NCBI GenBank assembly: GCA_040702975.1
Contig: CP159990.1
Location: 4,092,001 to 4,156,000, forward strand
Origin: Roseburia hominis
GTDB taxonomy: Bacteria; Bacillota; Clostridia; Lachnospirales; Lachnospiraceae
Length of the DNA: 64,000 bases
Direction of reading: 5' to 3'
Below the pieces are notes generated by a model that was not told where the DNA came from, did no database searches, and saw only the letters and a program-made list of their open reading frames with translations. Every line of letters begins with the position of its first letter. Positions within the stretch are counted from its first letter, which is position 1. Both the position numbers and the translations under genes were made by a program. Shown here one piece after another: positions 1 through 8,394 of this stretch.

Positions 1-212
1 GCCACACAGTCGCCGCCCGGACTGTTGATCCAGACCGTGATATCTCCCTTCCCGGCATTCAGCTCATCTCTAAAAAGAGCCGGTGTGACATCATCGTCAA
101 ACCAGCTCTCTTCCGCTATCGTTCCATTCAGGAAAAGCACCCTCTCAGTTCCCTCTTCGTTTGAAGCCTGGTCTCTGATCTTTCTGCTCTTCCAGTTCCA
201 AAACTTCTTCAT
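1..212 (-). CDS. ClpP-like phage head maturation protease, N-terminal part (cut by window edge)
   Basis: The translated 70 residues run from a Met preceded by an AGGAGG site to a stretch reading ITVWINSPGGDCVA, the strand-turn around the oxyanion region that is typical of ClpP/S49-like prohead proteases. The family cleaves scaffold and capsid N-termini during procapsid maturation. It starts 7 bp downstream of the portal stop codon, which matches the portal-protease-capsid order of HK97-like phages. The catalytic Ser and His lie beyond the window, so activity cannot be judged. The capsid gene should follow to the left of position 1. Confidence 0.85.
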   Translation of the reverse strand, partial: MKKFWNWKSRKIRDQASNEEGTERVLFLNGTIAEESWFDDDVTPALFRDELNAGKGDITVWINSPGGDCV

Positions 213-219
213 AAGACGT

Positions 220-1563
220 TTATCCTCCTTCCCATCTTCGCCTTCTCAGCAGCTGCTCCGATTCACCTTCCTGTCCGGGCTCACTGCCTGCACTCTCCGT
301 TTCATCAGCACCGCCGTCCGCCGCAAATATCCCGGCATCCTTCAGCTTCGTCATATTTCCATTGATCAGGTACAGATCGCCGCCTTCCTCCGCCGGTATC
401 CTGTCCAGATTCTCCAGTTCCCTGATATCATTTGCAGACATCCAGCCGTTCTGTCTGGCTGTCGCATAACCGTTCATCCTGCTCTGGTAGTCACCACGCA
501 GAAGCCCGTCCACATTGAACTTGAAGAAAAACTTCCTTTTTTCCTCCTTGGTCAGCAAGGCTCTCACCATTGCCTGCTCCCACCGGCTCACCCAGGGATC
601 CAGCGTATACTTCACAAATTCCAGCGACTGCTGCTCAATGTTATTGAAGCTGGACTTCTCCAAATCCCCGATCATATGAGGCGGCACACGGAAAATCCTC
701 GCAATCTCATCAATCTGGAATTTCCTTGTCTCCAGGAACTGAGCCTGCTCCGGACTGATGCTGATAGGCGTGTACTTCATCCCCTCTTCCAAAACAGCGA
801 TCTTGTTTGCATTGCCGGAACCTCCAAATGTCGCCTGCCAGCTCTCACGAACCCTGGAAGGATCCTTGATCGTACCCGGATGTTCCAGCACCCCAGATGG
901 AGCCGCGCCGTTTGCAAAGAACTTACTTCCGTATTCCTCTGTAGCAATCGCAAGCCCTATTGCATTCTTCGCCATCGCAATCGGTGAATATCCAACCAAA
1001 CCGTCAAAGCCTAACCCTGGAATGTGCAACACATCATGAGGCTGAAGCCTTACGGTTCTTCCAACTCTGTCCGTGCCCTTCCTTCCGTCAACATCGTCCG
1101 CATCATAAACGGTGTATTCGTAATAGAGCCTTCCGGGATCATCTCGGTCCACCTTCATCCGATCCGGCATCAGCGGATACAGAGCCACAACTTCGCCCTT
1201 GCCGTTCCTGATGATCTGACTGTATGCATTGCCCCATAGGAGCAAATGCGTCATCAAAGTCTCCCGGAAGATAAAGGAAGTCATTTCCGGATTCGGCTCA
1301 TCGTGGAGCAAAAAATAAAGCGGATGTTCCACCGCCTTTTCCTTACCGCCATCGTCGGTATATCTGTAAAATTGTAATGGCAGGCTCGCCACCGCCTCCG
1401 ACAGGATCCTCACGCAGCAGTACACCGCCGTCATCTGCATCGCAGACCGCTCTGTCACATACTTGCCGGATGAACTCGCCCCTAAAAAGAAGCTGTAGCT
1501 GCTCCCCGCCGTCCTGTCCGTGGGCTTATCCCTGCTCCGAAATAAACCGCTCAGTATTCCCAT
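220..1563 (-). CDS. Phage portal protein, HK97 family
   Basis: This 447-residue protein has the standard length for the HK97-type portal. Visible family signatures are an N-terminal segment with TAVYCCVRILSEAVASLP (about residues 45-62) and the central region with LPLMPDRMKV and RIFRVPPHMIGDLEKSSFNNIEQQ. Portals form the dodecameric DNA channel at one capsid vertex and dock the terminase. I take the ATG at 1563, which has AGGAGGT seven bases upstream; a GTG one codon earlier is possible. It lies between the large terminase (14-bp gap) and the head protease. The C-terminus is rich in Glu and Arg. No frameshift is seen. Confidence 0.95.
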   Translation of the reverse strand: MGILSGLFRSRDKPTDRTAGSSYSFFLGASSSGKYVTERSAMQMTAVYCCVRILSEAVASLPLQFYRYTDDGGKEKAVEHPLYFLLHDEPNPEMTSFIFRETLMTHLLLWGNAYSQIIRNGKGEVVALYPLMPDRMKVDRDDPGRLYYEYTVYDADDVDGRKGTDRVGRTVRLQPHDVLHIPGLGFDGLVGYSPIAMAKNAIGLAIATEEYGSKFFANGAAPSGVLEHPGTIKDPSRVRESWQATFGGSGNANKIAVLEEGMKYTPISISPEQAQFLETRKFQIDEIARIFRVPPHMIGDLEKSSFNNIEQQSLEFVKYTLDPWVSRWEQAMVRALLTKEEKRKFFFKFNVDGLLRGDYQSRMNGYATARQNGWMSANDIRELENLDRIPAEEGGDLYLINGNMTKLKDAGIFAADGGADETESAGSEPGQEGESEQLLRRRRWEGG

Positions 1564-1580
1564 CACCGTTACCTCCTATC

Positions 1581-3194
1581 TCAAAAGACCAATAATCCTC
1601 TTGTATCATAAACCGATTCTTCCTTTTCATTGCCGCACCGGATCGCCCTGTCCAGCGCCATGATCATTGCGATAGCCCCGTCAATCTTCTCCGTGGACTT
1701 CGCTTTATCCGCCTTGATGTTTCCTGCCGGATCCGTCCGGATGAAAATATTGTCCATGTTCCATCTGAGAACCGGATGACCGCCATGGGCTATTCTTTGC
1801 TCCAGAACCAACCTCATCAATTCCTTCGTAGGAGGCGACATGGAAGCAAAACCCTGCCCAAACGGAACCACTGTAAATCCCATACCTTCCAAATCCTGCG
1901 ATAATTGCGTTGCTCCCCATCTGTCGTATGCGATCTCCCGGATGTAAAACCTCTCTCCAAGCCGCTCAATGAACTTCTCAATATATCCGTAATGTACCAC
2001 ATTCCCTTCCGTTGTTTCCAGAAAGCCCTTCCGCTCCCACACATCATAAGGAACATGGTCTCGCTTCACCCTTAAATCCAACGTTTCCTCCGGAACCCAG
2101 AAATACGGAAGCACGATATACCTATCATCTTCATCCACCGGTGGAAATACCAGGGCAAAAGCTGTCAGGTCAGTCGTACTCGACAAATCCAGGCCTCCAT
2201 AACAGACACGCCCTTCCAGCTCATCCACATCCACCGGAAAACTGCAAGCATCCCATTTCTCCATCGGCATCCATCTGACAGCCTGCTTCACCCACTGGTT
2301 CAGTCTCAACTGTCTGAAGGAGTTTTCTTCCCCCGGATTCTGCTTTGCCGATTCACAGGCCGCCTTTACCTTGTCGATACCCACCGTGATATCCAAAGAA
2401 GGATTCGCCTTCTTCCAGACCTTCGGATCCGTCCAGTCATCCGCTTCATCTGCGCCATAGATCACCGGATAAAAAGTCGGATCAATCTTCCGGCCTTCCA
2501 GAATGTCCTTCGCCTTCTGATGCGTCTCATAACAGATGCTGTTTGTATCCGTCCCAGCAGTTGTAATCAGGAAATACAAAGGCTGCATCCTGGCATCCCC
2601 AGAACCCTTCGTCATGACATCGAATAATTTCCTATTCGGCTGAGTATGCAGCTCATCAAAAACCACGCCGTGGATATTGAAGCCATGCTTGCTGTACGCT
2701 TCCGCAGACAGCACCTGATAAAAGCTGTTTGTCGGCTGGAAAATGATTCGTTTCTGCGAAGCCAGTATCTTCACCCTCTTATTCAGAGCAGGACACATCC
2801 TAACCATATCCGCCGCAACTTCAAAAACAATGGAAGCCTGCTGCCGGTCAGCAGCACAGCCATAAACCTCAGCTCTTTCCTCTCCATCTCCACAACAGAG
2901 CAAAAGCGCAACCGCCGCAGCAAGTTCCGACTTGCCCTGCTTCTTAGGGATCTCGATATATGCCGTGTTGAACTGACGGTATCCATTCGGCTTCATTGTC
3001 CCGAACACATCCCGGATAATCTGCTCCTGCCAGTCAATCAGTTCAAAAGGCTTCCCAGCCCAGGTTCCCTTCGTATGACACAGACATTCGATAAAGCTGA
3101 CTGCGAAATCCGCCGCCTCTTTGTCATAGACGGAATCCTTCGCCTTGAACTTTGTCGGCTTATATCTCTTCAGCTTCCGCATCTTCATCCGCAT
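1581..3194 (-). CDS. Phage terminase large subunit (TerL)
   Basis: This is a 537-residue packaging motor. The ATPase half has a deviant Walker A, IPKKQGKS (about residues 83-90), and a Walker B VVFDE (about 177-181) followed by LHTQ. The C-terminal RNase H-like nuclease half begins with YGGLDLSSTTDLTA, supplying the first metal-binding Asp. The length and order match the Terminase_1/HK97-type family. The protein translocates and cuts concatemeric phage DNA at the portal. The ATG at 3194 follows AAGGGAAG; its first 35 bp overlap the end of the upstream methylase gene, suggesting translational coupling. Two more in-frame ATGs follow within five codons, so the exact start is uncertain. Confidence 0.95.
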   Translation of the reverse strand: MRMKMRKLKRYKPTKFKAKDSVYDKEAADFAVSFIECLCHTKGTWAGKPFELIDWQEQIIRDVFGTMKPNGYRQFNTAYIEIPKKQGKSELAAAVALLLCCGDGEERAEVYGCAADRQQASIVFEVAADMVRMCPALNKRVKILASQKRIIFQPTNSFYQVLSAEAYSKHGFNIHGVVFDELHTQPNRKLFDVMTKGSGDARMQPLYFLITTAGTDTNSICYETHQKAKDILEGRKIDPTFYPVIYGADEADDWTDPKVWKKANPSLDITVGIDKVKAACESAKQNPGEENSFRQLRLNQWVKQAVRWMPMEKWDACSFPVDVDELEGRVCYGGLDLSSTTDLTAFALVFPPVDEDDRYIVLPYFWVPEETLDLRVKRDHVPYDVWERKGFLETTEGNVVHYGYIEKFIERLGERFYIREIAYDRWGATQLSQDLEGMGFTVVPFGQGFASMSPPTKELMRLVLEQRIAHGGHPVLRWNMDNIFIRTDPAGNIKADKAKSTEKIDGAIAMIMALDRAIRCGNEKEESVYDTRGLLVF

Positions 3195-4275
3195 CACTTC
3201 CCTTCAGCCACTGCCGGTACACCTGCTCGGAGATCTTCGCCATCATCACAGGCGGCACGCTCATTCCGCAGATATACTGGACGCTCTGATCCATGAAGTC
3301 ATAATCCTGCGGAAAGGTCTGGCAGTTGATAATGTCCCTGTCCGTCATAAGCAGACCGTCACACATCCGGTATAAACTGCTCCCGGCAACGATCGTCTGG
3401 ATCGGCTCATCATCCCTGTTAATCGGTGTCGAAAAGCCGTTGTTCTTGACCTTCCGAACCCTCTCATTGATATCCGCTATGCACCGGTCAGAAGGAATCC
3501 TGTACTTCAGGAGCTTTGCCTGCATACTGTTCTCATCCATCGCCTTGCCATAAGGCTCCCGGACATCCTTGAACGGGATCAGCTTGGAATGAAACTCCAT
3601 AGAAAGTTTCGGATAAGCCAGATCCTTCCTATGCGCTATGAAAAAGACGCGCTCTCTTTTCTGAGGCACGCCCATCCTCGCCGCATTGAACAGAAAAATC
3701 TGCACCACATACCCGGCATCACCAAATCCCTTCACGATCTGGTTGACCCAGCCCTTCGCATTTCCAATAATGATTCCCTTCACATTCTCCGCAATCACAA
3801 CCTTCGGCTGCAGCCTCTTCGCTATCGCAATGAAATAGAGGAACAGATCATCTAACCTCTGCTTCGCCTGTCCCTCCCGGAACACCTTTTCCGTATTCCA
3901 GCCTTCTTCCCTGACTCCCGCCGTAGAAAACACAGAGCAGGGCGGCGAACCGTCCAGCACATCCAGATGGAAAAGTTCCTCCGGTATCTTCTCATCCGGC
4001 AGCTTCAGGAAATCCCTGATATCCATAAGAAAACTGTGCTTCGGATGATTATTCTGCTTATAGACCTTCATCATGTCCGGATCGATCTCGCAGTTCCCCA
4101 TGACATCAAACCCCGCCAGCTTATATCCCATTGAGGAACCGCCGCCGCAGGAGAAGCAGGAGAACACGGTATGTCCATGCTTCGGTCTCTTCTCCAGATC
4201 AGCAAGGCTCCACTTCCACGGAAACTCAGTTGAACCGGAAACCGCAGTTCGGGCATTCATATTTGAACTCTTCAT
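3160..4275 (-). CDS. Phage C5 DNA cytosine methyltransferase
   Basis: About 371 residues with the ordered C5-methylase motifs: SAM loop TVFSCFSCGGGSSMGYKLAGF (motif I), catalytic Cys in DGSPPCSVFS (motif IV), ENVKGII (motif VI) and QKRERVFFIA (motif VIII). It transfers a methyl group from SAM to C5 of cytosine in a specific DNA sequence. There is no adjacent restriction nuclease, so this is most likely an orphan phage enzyme that masks phage DNA from host restriction or marks packaging DNA. The ATG at 4275 has GGAGG nine bases upstream, while the first ATG of the open frame has none. It overlaps both neighbours (ParB-like gene upstream, TerL downstream), so it is part of the packaging operon. 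Confidence 0.92.
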   Translation of the reverse strand: MKSSNMNARTAVSGSTEFPWKWSLADLEKRPKHGHTVFSCFSCGGGSSMGYKLAGFDVMGNCEIDPDMMKVYKQNNHPKHSFLMDIRDFLKLPDEKIPEELFHLDVLDGSPPCSVFSTAGVREEGWNTEKVFREGQAKQRLDDLFLYFIAIAKRLQPKVVIAENVKGIIIGNAKGWVNQIVKGFGDAGYVVQIFLFNAARMGVPQKRERVFFIAHRKDLAYPKLSMEFHSKLIPFKDVREPYGKAMDENSMQAKLLKYRIPSDRCIADINERVRKVKNNGFSTPINRDDEPIQTIVAGSSLYRMCDGLLMTDRDIINCQTFPQDYDFMDQSVQYICGMSVPPVMMAKISEQVYRQWLKGSDADEDAEAEEI

Positions 4276-4717
4276 CCCCAAATACCTCCGCATCAAATTC
4301 CGTGGTTCCGGTCAATTCCTTGTCAGAACCGCCGCCGGCGCCATCCACAGGCAGGTCTTCCGCCATACCAAAAAAGTCGAACCCTTCCAGATCAAGTCCT
4401 TCCAGTTCGACTTCCAACTTCATCAGGTCCCAAGTTGCCTTTTCGCCGGTTTTGTTATCCAGAAACCTGTATTTCTTTTTCTGTTCTTCTGTCAGGCCGT
4501 CACAGATCAGGCATTCCGCAGACTCTTCACCCAGAGCCATAAGAGCCTTATATCTGGTATGGCCCGCTATGATCACATGATCCTCATCCACAATGATCGG
4601 CGTGATATAGGAACACTGGCGGATGCTCTCCGCAACCGCATTCACCGCATCATCGTTTTTGCGTGGATTATTCTCATACGGAGTGATCTCCGATAGTTTC
4701 AGTCTTTCCAGCTTCAT
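4226..4717 (-). CDS. ParB-like nuclease-domain protein, copy 2 (phage)
   Basis: This 163-residue protein starts MKLERLKLSEITPYENNPRKN and contains a ParB/Srx-like fold motif, IIAGHTRYKALMALG (roughly residues 55-69). It ends in CPNCGFRFN, a likely zinc knuckle, although only one CxxC is visible. Small proteins of this kind stand beside terminase and methylase genes in many Firmicutes prophages. Their role is uncertain; nuclease or DNA-binding activity is inferred. The start at 4717 shares an ATGA overlap with the upstream paralogue (stop 4714-4716). The two proteins share the motifs YENNPR, IIxDEDxVIxAGHTRYK and LTEEQKKKYR, so they are a tandem duplication. Confidence 0.8.
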   Translation of the reverse strand: MKLERLKLSEITPYENNPRKNDDAVNAVAESIRQCSYITPIIVDEDHVIIAGHTRYKALMALGEESAECLICDGLTEEQKKKYRFLDNKTGEKATWDLMKLEVELEGLDLEGFDFFGMAEDLPVDGAGGGSDKELTGTTEFDAEVFGDEEFKYECPNCGFRFN

Positions 4718-5151
4718 ACCTCGAACACCTCCCCGCAGCATGGACAGGTCATCCTCTTAGGACCGGTCTCTTCGGATTCATCCGGCAGCGCAGTCTCAGG
4801 CTGTCCGAAATCATATCCCTGAAAATCCACATCACACAGCTCCGCACTCAGCTTCTTCTGATCCCAGGAAGCCATCTCTGCCGTCTTGTTGTCATACAGA
4901 CGGTATTTCTTTTTCTGTTCCTCTGTCAGATCGGATGCGACAACAACCTCACACTCCTTATATCCCAGCTTCTTCAGTGATTTATACCTTGTATGCCCTG
5001 CCAGGATCACGCCATCCTCATCAATAATGATCGGTGCGATGTAAGAACACTGCTTAATGCTCTCCACAACATCGTCCACCGCCTCGTCATTGATCCTCGG
5101 ATTGTTCTCATAAGGCTTCAGTTCTGACAGCTTTTTCTTCACATATTTCAT
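4714..5151 (-). CDS. ParB-like nuclease-domain protein, copy 1 (phage)
   Basis: A 145-residue protein that begins MKYVKKKLSELKPYENNPR, carries the ParB-fold core VILAGHTRYKSLKKLG and ends with a CPCCGEVFEV knuckle. It is clearly paralogous to the next gene downstream, and the two are coupled by an ATGA overlap. The start is supported by AGGAGGGG upstream. Its position directly after the small terminase suggests a packaging- or DNA-modification-linked role. No catalytic activity is demonstrated for this group, and annotation as a chromosome-partition protein would be misleading. Confidence 0.8.
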   Translation of the reverse strand: MKYVKKKLSELKPYENNPRINDEAVDDVVESIKQCSYIAPIIIDEDGVILAGHTRYKSLKKLGYKECEVVVASDLTEEQKKKYRLYDNKTAEMASWDQKKLSAELCDVDFQGYDFGQPETALPDESEETGPKRMTCPCCGEVFEV

Positions 5152-5161
5152 TGAACCCCTC

Positions 5162-5698
5162 CTATTTCTTCCTTGCCGAAAGCAGGTGCTCCATCAAGTC
5201 ATCATGCGGATTCGCACCACCGTACTCCACGGAGCAGTTTTCCTTCACGATCTGATAGATCTGATACCAGCACTGATTCACCTGTTTCAGGTAATTCTGG
5301 CTCATCGTCACATACGGAGAAGTGATCGCCGCACCCGTAGTCGGATGCTTTGCCAGAAATCCGTATTCCGATATGCAGGTCTCGCACTGTACCCATCTGG
5401 ATACCGACATCGCATACTGTTCAATCAGCTGCGTGTTCACCAGCCGGTCACAGCCCCTTTCCTTCAGCCAGAGGAATGTGCTTTTGAACACATCCTCCGC
5501 GCACAGGTCAACGCCGCTCTTCTGAGCAGCTTTTAAAAAGTCTTTCACCGGCGGCACATCCTCGCCGTTTATCTCCGCAGGCTCCGGAGGGTCAATGACC
5601 GTTGCCGAAAGCCCGCTGTCGATCTTTTCCGTCAGGGCTTTGGATTTCCTGCCGGAACCAACCCTTGCGCCGCCGCGCATAGTCCCGTCTTTGGCCAT
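5162..5698 (-). CDS. Phage terminase small subunit, P27-like
   Basis: 178 residues. A basic N-terminus with the Gly-rich GGARVGSGRKSK is typical of small terminases. The body has alternating helices (VKDFLKAAQKSGV, LIEQYAMSVSRWVQCE) and a C-terminal segment, TSPYVTMSQNYLKQVNQCWYQI, that resembles the P27 family. It recognises the packaging site and recruits TerL. A strong GAGGTGAAGG site precedes the ATG. Its location between HNH and the ParB-like/methylase/TerL genes is the usual order for cos-type siphophages. The assignment rests on context plus family-like features. Confidence 0.82.
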   Translation of the reverse strand: MAKDGTMRGGARVGSGRKSKALTEKIDSGLSATVIDPPEPAEINGEDVPPVKDFLKAAQKSGVDLCAEDVFKSTFLWLKERGCDRLVNTQLIEQYAMSVSRWVQCETCISEYGFLAKHPTTGAAITSPYVTMSQNYLKQVNQCWYQIYQIVKENCSVEYGGANPHDDLMEHLLSARKK

Positions 5699-5818
5699 TT
5701 TCCTTCACCTCAATTCCCTGCCGGGGTAATACCCCGTTTGATTTCTTGTTTTTGTGCGTGTGACCCCCGCGCCGTTCCCTGGAGAATATGCGCGTGGGGA
5801 TTTTCACCGCCCCTCGGC
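5699..5818. other. Short gap between HNH and TerS with a perfect hairpin (possible packaging-site region)
   Basis: This 120-bp GC-rich stretch has no gene. It contains a perfect 6-bp stem with a 3-base loop at 5722-5736 (CGGGGT-aat-ACCCCG) just upstream of the small-terminase ribosome binding site. In phages with an HNH protein beside the terminase the cos site commonly lies here, but I see no direct proof of a cohesive end. The hairpin could equally tune terS translation. Confidence 0.3.
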
Positions 5819-6187
5819 TCACTCATGCGCGTGGTTCCCCCAGCGGTCTCCACGCTCAGCATGAATCCGTGAGTGACACGACTTGCACAGCGCGATCAGA
5901 TTGCTCCTGTCGTGCGTGCCACCTTCACTCAGCGGAAGCTTATGATGGACTTCCTCAGTCTCCACGATAACCCCACACTGGAAGCACAGCTCACAAAAGG
6001 GATGCTCCATGACATACTTATCGCGGATCCTTTTCCACGCTCTTCCGTAACGCTTCTTTGTCCTGGGATCACGCCCATACTTCTCATAGTTGCTGTTCAC
6101 CTTGCTCTGATGTTCCGGACAGTATCTTCCTTCCGTCAGATTCGGACAGCCCGGATAAGCACAAGGCTTCTTAGGTTTTCTCGGCAT
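5819..6187 (-). CDS. Phage HNH endonuclease (packaging-associated)
   Basis: 122 residues with an N-terminal zinc finger (CAYPGCPN...CPEH) and a C-terminal HNH nuclease: CELC...C, then VHHKLPLSEGGTHDRSNLIALCKSCHSRIH. The catalytic HH, the Asn in RSNL and the final His are all present, and paired Cys ligands frame the finger. HNH proteins adjacent to terminase genes are known packaging components that assist TerL cleavage at cos in HK97-like phages. That established role fits the position here, next to the small terminase. Confidence 0.9.
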   Translation of the reverse strand: MPRKPKKPCAYPGCPNLTEGRYCPEHQSKVNSNYEKYGRDPRTKKRYGRAWKRIRDKYVMEHPFCELCFQCGVIVETEEVHHKLPLSEGGTHDRSNLIALCKSCHSRIHAERGDRWGNHAHE

Positions 6188-6208
6188 CTGTCCACCTACT
6201 TTCCCATA

Positions 6209-6243
6209 GAAAAAGCCGCCACAGATTTCTCCGCAACGGCTTC
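6209..6243 (-). terminator. Putative intrinsic terminator after the DUF1492 regulator
   Basis: On the minus strand an AAGCCG...CGGCTT inverted repeat is followed directly by a T run (forward coordinates: stem arms 6213-6218 and 6237-6242, T run complement at 6210-6214). It sits between the stop codon of the regulator gene (6305) and the HNH start (6187), so it may separate early from late transcription. The stem is short and partly mismatched. Confidence 0.5.
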
Positions 6244-6304
6244 CTCATCCTTCATTTTTGCCATCTTAACAATAACACAAAGGCATACTGTAATTCTCTG
6301 AATT

Positions 6305-6736
6305 TTACTGTAAAGTTTCAGGAACCTCAACAAAATCAAGTGCTTTCCGGTGAAGCTTGAAAACATTATCAATGCCATATCCAAGTTCCCCGGCGATCTT
6401 CTCCCATCCCATATAGGACATATACCGCAGTTCCAGTATCAGCTGAAGCTCCGGATCCTCCACCTTTTTGATGGAATCCATAATCTCCTTCTTCAGATCT
6501 ACCAGTTCCAGCATATCCGCGTGGATCTCCGTCTTGATATCAATGATCTTCACGATGACATCCTCCAGACTGTGGATATTCCTGTTCGGACTTCCCGGCA
6601 TATCAGTATATGTCACCGTTGCCTTGGTTGCCAGATCATTCAGCTGCTGTATCTGCTCCAGTTTATTCTCGATCCGCTGATCCACCCGGTATGCCCTCAT
6701 TAGATAATTCTTGGCCGCTGTCTGCTGTCTGTTCAT
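6305..6736 (-). CDS. DUF1492-like phage transcription regulator (sigma-like)
   Basis: 143 residues. An N-terminal helical half (LMRAYRVDQRIENKLEQIQQLNDLA) is followed by a C-terminal sigma-region-4-like HTH, LILELRYMSYMGWEKIAGELGYGIDNVFKLHRKAL. This layout matches the DUF1492/ArpU-type late regulators found just before the packaging genes of Firmicutes siphophages. It probably activates transcription of the packaging and structural operon to its left. The ATG follows CGGAGGTAGCTT. The family is functionally only partly characterised, so the activator role is inferred from position and HTH. Confidence 0.8.
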   Translation of the reverse strand: MNRQQTAAKNYLMRAYRVDQRIENKLEQIQQLNDLATKATVTYTDMPGSPNRNIHSLEDVIVKIIDIKTEIHADMLELVDLKKEIMDSIKKVEDPELQLILELRYMSYMGWEKIAGELGYGIDNVFKLHRKALDFVEVPETLQ

Positions 6737-6774
6737 AAGCTACCTCCGATAGAAATTTATTTGTTTCCCTCGGA

Positions 6775-6797
6775 TTGACTCTGATTTACTCTGATTG
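6775..6797. repeat. ACTCTGATT tandem motif, copy A
   Basis: Two adjacent copies of the unit ACTCTGATT with a partial third, lying at the junction between the 83-aa gene stop (6786) and the leader of the DUF1492 gene. The same unit recurs as a 20-bp block at 28108-28127 upstream of the SymE-like gene. It may be an operator or iteron, but the function is not shown. Confidence 0.4.
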
Positions 6798-7034
6798 CCT
6801 TATTTCCTCCTGCAGACGCCTTATCATATACTCACCATCCACGGATGTAAGGATCTGATACCACCCCGAACGGAAGAACCGCTCTATCTGCAGGGCTTCA
6901 TCAACCGCGTCCCGGTTCTTGGGATTGCGCTTGATCCGCTTAAGTGCCGCACGATAATCCTCAGCTGCCTGGATAACAATTGCGTTAGCAAACCTCTCGT
7001 AAGGATCCTCCGGCATATTTTTCTTAGCTGCCAT
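6786..7034 (-). CDS. Small phage protein of unknown function (82 aa)
   Basis: An 82-residue, mostly helical and charged protein, beginning MAAKKNMPEDPYERFANAIV. It has a central KRIKRNPKNRDAVDEALQIERFFRSGWYQ segment and no recognisable catalytic motif. The ATG at 7034 follows GAGGTGGTGATT, and the gene overlaps the end of the SNF2 helicase by a few bases, so the two are co-translated. Small ORFs of this size and character are usual between the helicase and the late regulator in this phage type. I do not recognise a function. Confidence 0.75.
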   Translation of the reverse strand: MAAKKNMPEDPYERFANAIVIQAAEDYRAALKRIKRNPKNRDAVDEALQIERFFRSGWYQILTSVDGEYMIRRLQEEIRQSE

Positions 7035-8394
7035 CAATCACCACCTCTGCTTTCACGGCATCAATCAGTGCCCTCTGTGTATGGTCTTTTGTTTCCAACG
7101 CCCTCATGATCTGCTCATCAATGGTTTTCGCCGCAATGATATGGATAACGGACACTGTATTCTTCTGACCTTGCCTCCATAACCTCGCCACAGTCTGCTG
7201 ATACAGTTCCAGGCTCCATGTAAGCCCAAACCACACAAGCATATTGCCGCCGCTCTGAAGGTTTAAGCCATGACCGGCTGATGCAGGATGTATCAGGCCG
7301 ACAGGAACGCTTCCTTTATTCCATCTGCGGATATTTATGTCCTTGTCCAACCTGCAGAAATCCATTTTCAATTCCGCAAGCCTTCCCTCTATCCGTTCCA
7401 GGTCATGCCTGAACCAGTAAGCCACAAGCACCGGTTTCCCATTCGCCGCCTCGATGATATCTTCAAGGGCGTCCAGTTTCCGGTCATGGATCTTCTCATA
7501 ATCGCCATCATCGGAATAGACCGCTCCGTTTGCCATCTGTACAAGCTTTCCGGAAAGAGCCGCCGCATTTGCAGCCGTCACTTCCCCTTTAGGCAGTTTC
7601 AGAAGTAGGTCCTGTTTCATCCTCACATATTTCAGCAGTTCCTTTTTATCCAGATGCACCGTGTACCTCGAATTGACCAGTTCCGGCATTATCAGATGAT
7701 CCGCTGACTTCATGGATATCGTGATATCCGAAATCCTGGCATAGATCGCATCCTCAGCACCCGGAAGGAGCTTATAACTGTAAACAATATGGCCGTTCGT
7801 CTTATCCGGCTTGAAATAAGCATTTCGGTACTGCCCGATAAACCTTCCAAGCCTTTGCCCAATGTCCAGGACCTTATATTCCGCAAACAGATCCATCAGT
7901 CCGTTGGAAGAAGGTGTTCCGGTCAGTCCCACGACTCTCTTCACCTTCGGTCTTACCTTCATCAGCGCCTTGAACCTCTTCGCCTGCCAGTTCTTGAAGG
8001 ATGACAGCTCATCCACGACCACCATATCGTAGTCAAAAGGCAGGCCGCTCTTCTCGATCAGCCACTGGACGTTCTCCCTGTTGATCAGATAAATATCCGC
8101 GTCTTCTTTCAGCGCCTTTATCCTCTCAGCCTCAGTCCCAACCGCCACGCTGTATCTCAGTCCATGCAGGTGATCCCATTTTTCGATCTCATCCGGCCAG
8201 CTCATTTTCGCTACCCTGATCGGTGCTATCACAAGCACCTTATGGATCTCGAAGCTGTCAAACATCAGGTCATTTATCGCGGTCAGCGTAATGGAAGTCT
8301 TCCCAAGCCCGCATTCCAGAAGCACCGCCGCCACATCATGCTGCTTGATATATTCCGCCGCATAGACCTGATAATCATGTGGTTCGTATCTCAT
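7024..8394 (-). CDS. Phage SNF2-family DEAD/DEAH helicase
   Basis: 456 residues with helicase motifs in order: Walker A variant ECGLGKTSITL (near residue 29), DExx box VVVDELSSFKNW, motif III GLTGTPSSNGLMDLFAEY, and C-terminal motifs SAGHGLNLQSGGN and QTVARLWRQGQKNTV. This is the compact SNF2-like helicase of Firmicutes phage replication modules; it remodels DNA or protein-DNA complexes. I start at MRYEPHDYQ (ATG 8394) because GGAGGG lies upstream, while the longer frame start lacks one. It overlaps the VRR-NUC gene by 20 bp, and the pair nearly always occurs together. Confidence 0.93.
   Translation of the reverse strand: MRYEPHDYQVYAAEYIKQHDVAAVLLECGLGKTSITLTAINDLMFDSFEIHKVLVIAPIRVAKMSWPDEIEKWDHLHGLRYSVAVGTEAERIKALKEDADIYLINRENVQWLIEKSGLPFDYDMVVVDELSSFKNWQAKRFKALMKVRPKVKRVVGLTGTPSSNGLMDLFAEYKVLDIGQRLGRFIGQYRNAYFKPDKTNGHIVYSYKLLPGAEDAIYARISDITISMKSADHLIMPELVNSRYTVHLDKKELLKYVRMKQDLLLKLPKGEVTAANAAALSGKLVQMANGAVYSDDGDYEKIHDRKLDALEDIIEAANGKPVLVAYWFRHDLERIEGRLAELKMDFCRLDKDINIRRWNKGSVPVGLIHPASAGHGLNLQSGGNMLVWFGLTWSLELYQQTVARLWRQGQKNTVSVIHIIAAKTIDEQIMRALETKDHTQRALIDAVKAEVVIDGS

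Noticed and set aside
2646..3296. Long plus-strand frame opposite the large terminase
   Set aside because: It is a mirror of the TerL and methylase genes with no start signal or protein family. Similar antisense frames occur all along the prophage because of its composition.
4226..5151. Calling the two short ParB-like proteins plasmid partition proteins
   Set aside because: They lack the HTH and dimerisation domains and sit in the packaging operon; a true ParA/ParB pair exists at 26038-27748.
6196..6270. Short minus-strand frame MAKMKDEEAVAEKS...
   Set aside because: It is formed mostly by the terminator after the DUF1492 gene and has no ribosome binding site.
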